This document shows positions 60,390 through 64,000 of a DNA stretch of 64,000 nt, in pieces. The position numbers and the translations under genes are program-made. This stretch comes from Prolixibacteraceae bacterium JC049. GTDB lineage: Bacteria > Bacteroidota > Bacteroidia > Bacteroidales > Prolixibacteraceae. The notes under the pieces were generated by a model that saw only the letters and a list, made by a program, of their open reading frames with translations, ran no database searches and was not told where the DNA came from. Positions within the stretch are counted from its first letter, which is position 1, and each line of letters opens with the position of its first letter. The DNA is taken from NCBI GenBank assembly GCA_023369685.1, contig SACZ01000005.1, positions 186,001 to 250,000 of the forward strand. Reading direction: 5' to 3'.

Positions 60390-61511
60390 ATGTTTGAAAC
60401 ATTATCGCATTTAGCATTACAACAATACTGGTGGGTAATTATCTCACTACTTGCTGCTCTTTTGGTATTTATGATGTTTGTCCAAGGTGGGCAATCGCTT
60501 ATTTACAATTTGGCAAAAAACGATGAAGACAGAGATATTCTTTTAATGTCGATTGGTACCAAATGGGAAATTACATTTACCACATTGGTAACATTTGGTG
60601 GAGCATTTTTCGCTTCATTCCCTCTGTTCTACTCTACCAGTTTTGGTGGAGCATACTGGGTTTGGATGGCCATTCTGTTTTGCTTCGTTATTCAGGCAGT
60701 TTCTTATTCTTACAGGAAATCGCCAGCCAATTTCTTAGGGCAAAAAACATTCGATGCATTTTTATTTATCAACGGACTGGGTGGAACCATTTTAATTGGA
60801 ACCGCAGTGGGTACCTTCTTTAACGGTGCCATGTTCTCGGTAAATGAAATGAATTTCTCGAAATGGGAAACACCATATGGCGGATTAGAGGCTGTTCTGA
60901 ACTATCACAATGTAGCACTTGGTTTAGCTATATTCTTTTTGGCAAGAATTATTGCACTTATGTATTTCAGAATCAGCATCGATGATAAGGTAATCTTTGA
61001 TCGAACTAAAAAGCACCTTGCTATTAATGTTATTCCATTTCTGGTATTCTTTTTACTGTTTGTAATTGCATTGATGTTTAAGCCGGGATATGCTTACGAC
61101 GCACAAGGTTTTGTTAAAGTAGAACCATATAAGTACCTACACAACCTACTAGAATTACCAGTGGTTACTGTTGTTTTCCTTGGTGGAGTTGTAGCTGTTT
61201 TATGGGGAATATTCACGGCTTATTTCAAAGACAGTAAGAAATCGATATGGGTAGCAGGACCTGGTGTTGTTGCCACTGTTTTTGCACTATTTCTATTTAC
61301 CGGATTAAATAATACATCGTTTTATCCATCTACTTTCGATGCACAATCGTCGCTGACTATTGTAAATGCATCGTCGAGTAAGTTTACGCTTACTGCCATG
61401 AGCTATGTTTCGCTATTTGTTCCATTTGTAATGGCATATATCTGGTACGTTTGGAAACAGCTAAGCAAAACAACAATCGATAGAGAATTGGCAAAAAATG
61501 ATTACCATTAA
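60390..61511 (+). CDS. cydB: Cytochrome bd ubiquinol oxidase subunit II
   Basis: A 373-residue membrane protein with eight to nine helices. WWVIISLLAALLVFMMFVQGGQSLIYNLA is the first. IGTKWEITFTTLVTFGGAFFASFPLFYSTSFGGAYW is the conserved W-E-x-x-x-x-x-L-V-x-F-G-G-A-F-F region. SWFLARIIALMYFRI-like helices follow and FVPFVMAYIWYVWKQL closes the protein. It pairs with CydA. Start ATG at 60390 is fixed by the strong ribosome-binding site just upstream. Confidence 0.95.
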   Translation: MFETLSHLALQQYWWVIISLLAALLVFMMFVQGGQSLIYNLAKNDEDRDILLMSIGTKWEITFTTLVTFGGAFFASFPLFYSTSFGGAYWVWMAILFCFVIQAVSYSYRKSPANFLGQKTFDAFLFINGLGGTILIGTAVGTFFNGAMFSVNEMNFSKWETPYGGLEAVLNYHNVALGLAIFFLARIIALMYFRISIDDKVIFDRTKKHLAINVIPFLVFFLLFVIALMFKPGYAYDAQGFVKVEPYKYLHNLLELPVVTVVFLGGVVAVLWGIFTAYFKDSKKSIWVAGPGVVATVFALFLFTGLNNTSFYPSTFDAQSSLTIVNASSSKFTLTAMSYVSLFVPFVMAYIWYVWKQLSKTTIDRELAKNDYH

Positions 61512-61522
61512 AATCAAATGAT

Positions 61523-61633
61523 ATGATTACGCAAGTACTATGGTTATTATCGTGGCCAGCATTAATTTTGGTATGCTACGGCTTAACACGATATACCTTA
61601 AAAAAATACGAAGGTTATTTCGAAGAAGAATAG
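61523..61633 (+). CDS. CydX-like 36-residue membrane protein
   Basis: A short frame found in the gap after cydB: MITQVLWLLSWPALILVCYG, then LTRYTLKKYEGYFEEE. It has one membrane helix (about 5-21), a basic turn and an acidic end. It starts 11 bp after the cydB stop and is followed within 6 bp by a terminator, so it is the last gene of the bd operon. In other bacteria a peptide of about 37 residues in this place (CydX) stabilises the bd oxidase. The sequence does not closely match E. coli CydX, so the name is by analogy. Confidence 0.75.
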   Translation: MITQVLWLLSWPALILVCYGLTRYTLKKYEGYFEEE

Positions 61634-61638
61634 CCTGG

Positions 61639-61665
61639 AAAGCTCCTTTAACGGGAGCTTTTTTT
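61639..61665. terminator. Terminator of the bd oxidase operon
   Basis: AAAGCTCC (61639-61646) pairs perfectly with GGAGCTTT (61654-61661) around a 7-base loop, followed by T residues that reach the opposing pssA stop codon. Confidence 0.9.
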
Positions 61666-62413
61666 ATTTCTTATAAAAATGTAGAATACCAGAAAGAAGG
61701 ATATAAAGAATGATGATTACCGGTATGGCTAAATAATTTAAACCGATAAGTAATGCCACCGAAATAGCAATAAAAGAAAAGCGCACTTTATTATCGCGCC
61801 AGCTAAGGTTCTTGAATTTGAACGAGAACATATTTATCTCGGAAACCAAAAGTGCTGAAAACAGAATATTAAATGCAACCAATTGCTTTGCATTCAGTAT
61901 TATCTCCTTTACCTCAACACTTGCCGATTGAAAAACAATAACTCCCAACGATCCGAAAAATAGTGCATTGGCAGGTGTCGCCAGGCCAATAAAAGATTCG
62001 CTTTGACGAGTATCTACATTGAATTTTGCCAATCGTAAAGCCGAAAATAATGGAATTAAAGCCGAAGTAGACAGAAAGATCCAATCTACCGCATGAGCTT
62101 CCATCTGAAATGGATTTCTAATGCCATTGAACAATGCCAATTGCATTAACTGGAAAGAGATAAAGCCAGGCAATACACTAAATGTAACCATGTCGGCCAA
62201 TGAGTCCAATTCCTTGCCTGCAGGCGAACTCGATTTTAATAATCGGGCAGCCAAGCCATCTCCAAAATCGAAGATTGCACCCAACAACATAAAAACACCA
62301 GCCAGAAACAGATGCCCATATAAGGCAGCCAATATTCCAACAAATCCACAAAGTACATTCAGAAGAGTTATTCCATTAGGAATAGTCCATATTTTAGGAG
62401 CTTGTGCCTGCAT
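61664..62413 (-). CDS. pssA: CDP-diacylglycerol-serine O-phosphatidyltransferase
   Basis: A 249-residue membrane enzyme making phosphatidylserine, the precursor of phosphatidylethanolamine. The CDP-alcohol phosphotransferase motif is complete: DGLAARLLKSSSPAGKELDS plus LAD (D-G-x2-A-R-x8-G-x3-D-x3-D). It begins IWTIPNGITLLNVLCGFVGI, typical of the type-II (Bacillus-like) PssA. About seven helices. It is 16 bp after cdsA, which supplies its CDP-diacylglycerol substrate, so the pair form one biosynthetic unit. Confidence 0.95.
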   Translation of the reverse strand: MQAQAPKIWTIPNGITLLNVLCGFVGILAALYGHLFLAGVFMLLGAIFDFGDGLAARLLKSSSPAGKELDSLADMVTFSVLPGFISFQLMQLALFNGIRNPFQMEAHAVDWIFLSTSALIPLFSALRLAKFNVDTRQSESFIGLATPANALFFGSLGVIVFQSASVEVKEIILNAKQLVAFNILFSALLVSEINMFSFKFKNLSWRDNKVRFSFIAISVALLIGLNYLAIPVIIILYILLSGILHFYKK

Positions 62414-62429
62414 TTTTTCGTTTTAATGA

Positions 62430-63251
62430 TTAACCAAGAGCTAATTTCAGGTAGACAAATACTGCTGGAGCAGCAAAGAAGATACTATCGAATCGATCTA
62501 ACATTCCACCATGCCCTGGCAAAATTGAACCTGAATCCTTCACATCGATGCTTCTTTTATATAGCGATTCAACCAAATCGCCGAATGTTCCCATTACTAC
62601 GGTAATAACACCAACTACTAACCAGTGAATCAACTCTACTTCAGGAATAACACGAGATAATAACCAAGCTGTTCCTAAAGCTGTTGCAGTTCCGCCAATG
62701 CTTCCTTCCCACGATTTCTTCGGAGAAATACGCTCAAATAATCGATGTTTTCCGAATGAAACACCGAACACATAAGCTCCGGTATCGCTAGCCCATTGAA
62801 TTATAAACAGACCGAATAAGAAGTAAGGAAAATATTCACCTTTTGAATAATCAGGAAATACAAAGAAGTTGAATAGAGTAATTGGCAATCCTACAATCAC
62901 CAATCCTAAGATGGTGAATGCTATATTCTGAAAAGGATTCTCTTTCTTTCGATAGAGTTCTGCAATGAAAATAAAAAATACCAATGGAATTAACCCCAGA
63001 GTTACCTTGGCGGGTAAAACACCCGATCGTTCCAAGAAAAAGGAGCTGAAAATATAGGTTGCTGCAATAATTCCCCATGTTTTATTAGGAGTAGCTCCAG
63101 TTTTCTCACTCAATCGATAAAATTCATGAAGAGCAAGAATGAGTATCCCCAAAAATAAGATAAAGAAACTGATGTAGCTTAAGTATATTCCTGTGGCCAA
63201 TGCAGCAACGAATATGGCCCCGGTTAATGTTCTTACTGTGAAATTATTCAA
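62430..63251 (-). CDS. cdsA: Phosphatidate cytidylyltransferase (CDP-diacylglycerol synthase)
   Basis: Makes CDP-diacylglycerol from phosphatidate and CTP in the inner membrane. The frame opens at 63302. I prefer the TTG at 63249-63251, which gives (M)NNFTVRTLTGAIFVA, the usual Bacteroidota N-terminus. A TACCTTTG promoter element lies inside the longer version at 63278-63285. The protein then has 273 residues and about eight helices. The family signature is near the end: SPKKSWEGSIGG, then GDLVESLYKRSIDVKDSGSILPGHGG and the final MLDRFDSIFFAAP. It is followed by pssA. Confidence 0.93.
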   Translation of the reverse strand: MNNFTVRTLTGAIFVAALATGIYLSYISFFILFLGILILALHEFYRLSEKTGATPNKTWGIIAATYIFSSFFLERSGVLPAKVTLGLIPLVFFIFIAELYRKKENPFQNIAFTILGLVIVGLPITLFNFFVFPDYSKGEYFPYFLFGLFIIQWASDTGAYVFGVSFGKHRLFERISPKKSWEGSIGGTATALGTAWLLSRVIPEVELIHWLVVGVITVVMGTFGDLVESLYKRSIDVKDSGSILPGHGGMLDRFDSIFFAAPAVFVYLKLALG

Positions 63252-63277
63252 TTGTCTGGCTTTTTTATATTTCGATG

Positions 63278-63285
63278 CAAAGGTA
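63278..63285 (-). promoter_or_regulatory. Promoter -7 element for cdsA-pssA
   Basis: Minus-strand TACCTTTG matches TAnnTTTG. Transcription would start near 63271, downstream of the ATG at 63302 and upstream of the TTG at 63251. Confidence 0.5.
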
Positions 63286-63354
63286 ATAGTTATACCAAAC
63301 AAAACTCAAAATAAAATACAGAATTACTCTTCTGCTACCTTAAAGATGATTTTA

Positions 63355-63978
63355 TTAACAACTGGTATCAACAAAAACATAAAGTGACTTAGGACCATGA
63401 GCTCCCATCACCAATGTTTTCTCAATATCTGCCGTTCTACTTGGCCCTGTAATATTGGTAATTAAAGAAGGTAATGCTCCGTCGTATTTGTTCATTAACG
63501 ACTCCATTGCATTTTCGATGCGAGGCAACAATTGAGAAGCTTTAGCTATTATAATGTGCTCAGGAGGAAACACATTCATTCTTCTTCCTGAAACCTGCTT
63601 CGAGCTTACGACAACCGAGCCAGTATGTGCTACCAGAAATTCACAAGTTGTAATTCCAGCCTCCATATCTTCATTAAATTCTGAAGATACTTTGCTATTC
63701 TGAAGTTGTTCAATCAGCTCTTTATCGATACAAGCAACATTCTTCCATTGCTTCCCCTCAACAAGGCCCCTTAACTTTTGCTGAATATCTTCACTATTCG
63801 CACACAAAACAACCTCACCTTTTAACAATTCCAAAGTCGATTTGAAGTGCGCTAACAAATCAGATGGTAATTCAGGATAAACCGAACCGGAATGCTCGAT
63901 ATTGCTCATTCCGGTTCGATTTTTTTGAGCTACTGCTCGTTTTATTTTAGCTAATATTTCGTCTCTTGATGAGGTCAT
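63355..63978 (-). CDS. LUD-domain (LutC/YkgG family) protein
   Basis: A 207-residue cytoplasmic protein. The N-terminal helix SRDEILAKIKRAVAQ is followed by the LUD fold: AGITTCEFLVAHTGSVVVSS (G-I-x-x-x-x-x-L-V-A-x-T-G-S), PEHIIIAKASQLLPRIENAM, and LITNITGPSRTADIEKTLVMGAHGP, the family's G-P-S-x-T-A-D-I-E signature with the late G-x-H-G-P. Elsewhere LutC works with LutA and LutB in lactate oxidation, but those genes are not visible here. Its start codon overlaps the upstream stop as TAATG, so it is coupled to that gene. Confidence 0.9.
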   Translation of the reverse strand: MTSSRDEILAKIKRAVAQKNRTGMSNIEHSGSVYPELPSDLLAHFKSTLELLKGEVVLCANSEDIQQKLRGLVEGKQWKNVACIDKELIEQLQNSKVSSEFNEDMEAGITTCEFLVAHTGSVVVSSKQVSGRRMNVFPPEHIIIAKASQLLPRIENAMESLMNKYDGALPSLITNITGPSRTADIEKTLVMGAHGPKSLYVFVDTSC

Positions 63979-64000
63979 TATTCAGCTACTTCGTTATTAT
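63978..64000 (-). CDS. C-terminal end of an upstream gene, possibly ftsH (cut by window edge)
   Basis: Minus strand shows ...NNEVAE followed by TAA at 63978-63980, overlapping the ATG of the LUD gene by one base. Only seven codons including the stop are visible. In many Bacteroidota ftsH precedes the LUD gene and cdsA, and the acidic tail fits, but identity is an inference from gene order. Confidence 0.45.

Noticed and set aside
1-64000. tRNA, rRNA, insertion sequence, integrase, restriction or CRISPR-Cas genes
   Set aside because: Gaps and frames were read for their hallmarks and none was found; the region appears free of mobile DNA apart from small palindromes.

Overview
The window is about 64 kb of a low-GC chromosome from a member of the Bacteroidota, most likely a Bacteroidales/Marinilabiliales-type facultative anaerobe. 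The evidence is the many -7 promoter elements matching the Bacteroidota consensus TAnnTTTG, the argR-GNAT-argG-argC-argD-proC-proB-proA-argB order, a fused CcoN-CcoO oxidase subunit, DUF4492 ahead of cydAB, and numerous lipoprotein and secreted proteins with CarboxypepD_reg-like, LamG, FG-GAP and CotH domains. No rRNA, tRNA, CRISPR array, integrase or transposase was seen; this looks like core chromosome with one accessory-looking envelope region.

Layout. 1-8.4 kb (minus): arginine and proline biosynthesis, led by the repressor gene argR. 8.4-13.1 kb (plus): divergent carA-carB for carbamoyl phosphate. A tandem pair of ARG boxes lies between argR and carA, and carA has a terminator-like leader. 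13.2-14.9 kb: two small envelope genes. 14.9-18.5 kb (minus): recR, a HAD hydrolase, a two-part glycosyltransferase and a GNAT acetyltransferase. 18.7-31.1 kb: an envelope region holding a membrane-spanning LamG/PLC-like receptor with a cytoplasmic SARP-like DNA-binding region, a minus-strand CotH - DUF4956 - VTC - polysaccharide deacetylase operon, and a divergent FG-GAP lipoprotein - polyprenyl-phosphate glycosyltransferase - GT-C transferase group. A jelly-roll-like module is shared between the CotH lipoprotein and the GT-C enzyme. 31.2-38.2 kb (plus): an SLC12-like transporter, coaD, a cysteine-less TlpA-like protein, pyrE, an SRPBCC protein and pfkA.

38.2-52.3 kb (minus): two respiratory operons, first an A2-type caa3 oxidase (sco-coxA-coxC-coxD-coxB-cyoE-DUF302), then a complete cbb3 oxidase set (ccoI-ccoS-ccoNO-ccoQ-ccoP-ccoG-fixH-safE). 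52.5-58.3 kb: glucosaminidase/LysM protein, cdd, RluA-type pseudouridine synthase, panB, a CBM9-like protein and pepD. 58.6-61.6 kb (plus): cytochrome bd oxidase with two small accessory proteins. 61.7-64 kb (minus): pssA, cdsA, a LUD-domain protein and the last codons of an upstream gene, probably ftsH.

Functionally, the arg/pro/car block makes arginine, proline and pyrimidine precursors under ArgR and probable leader control. The three terminal oxidases (caa3, cbb3, bd) imply respiration over a wide range of oxygen. The most novel part is 18.7-31.1 kb, where a candidate envelope-modification system sits beside a transmembrane transcription factor. Several genes too short for routine ORF calling (ccoS, a cydX-like gene) were found by reading the gaps.
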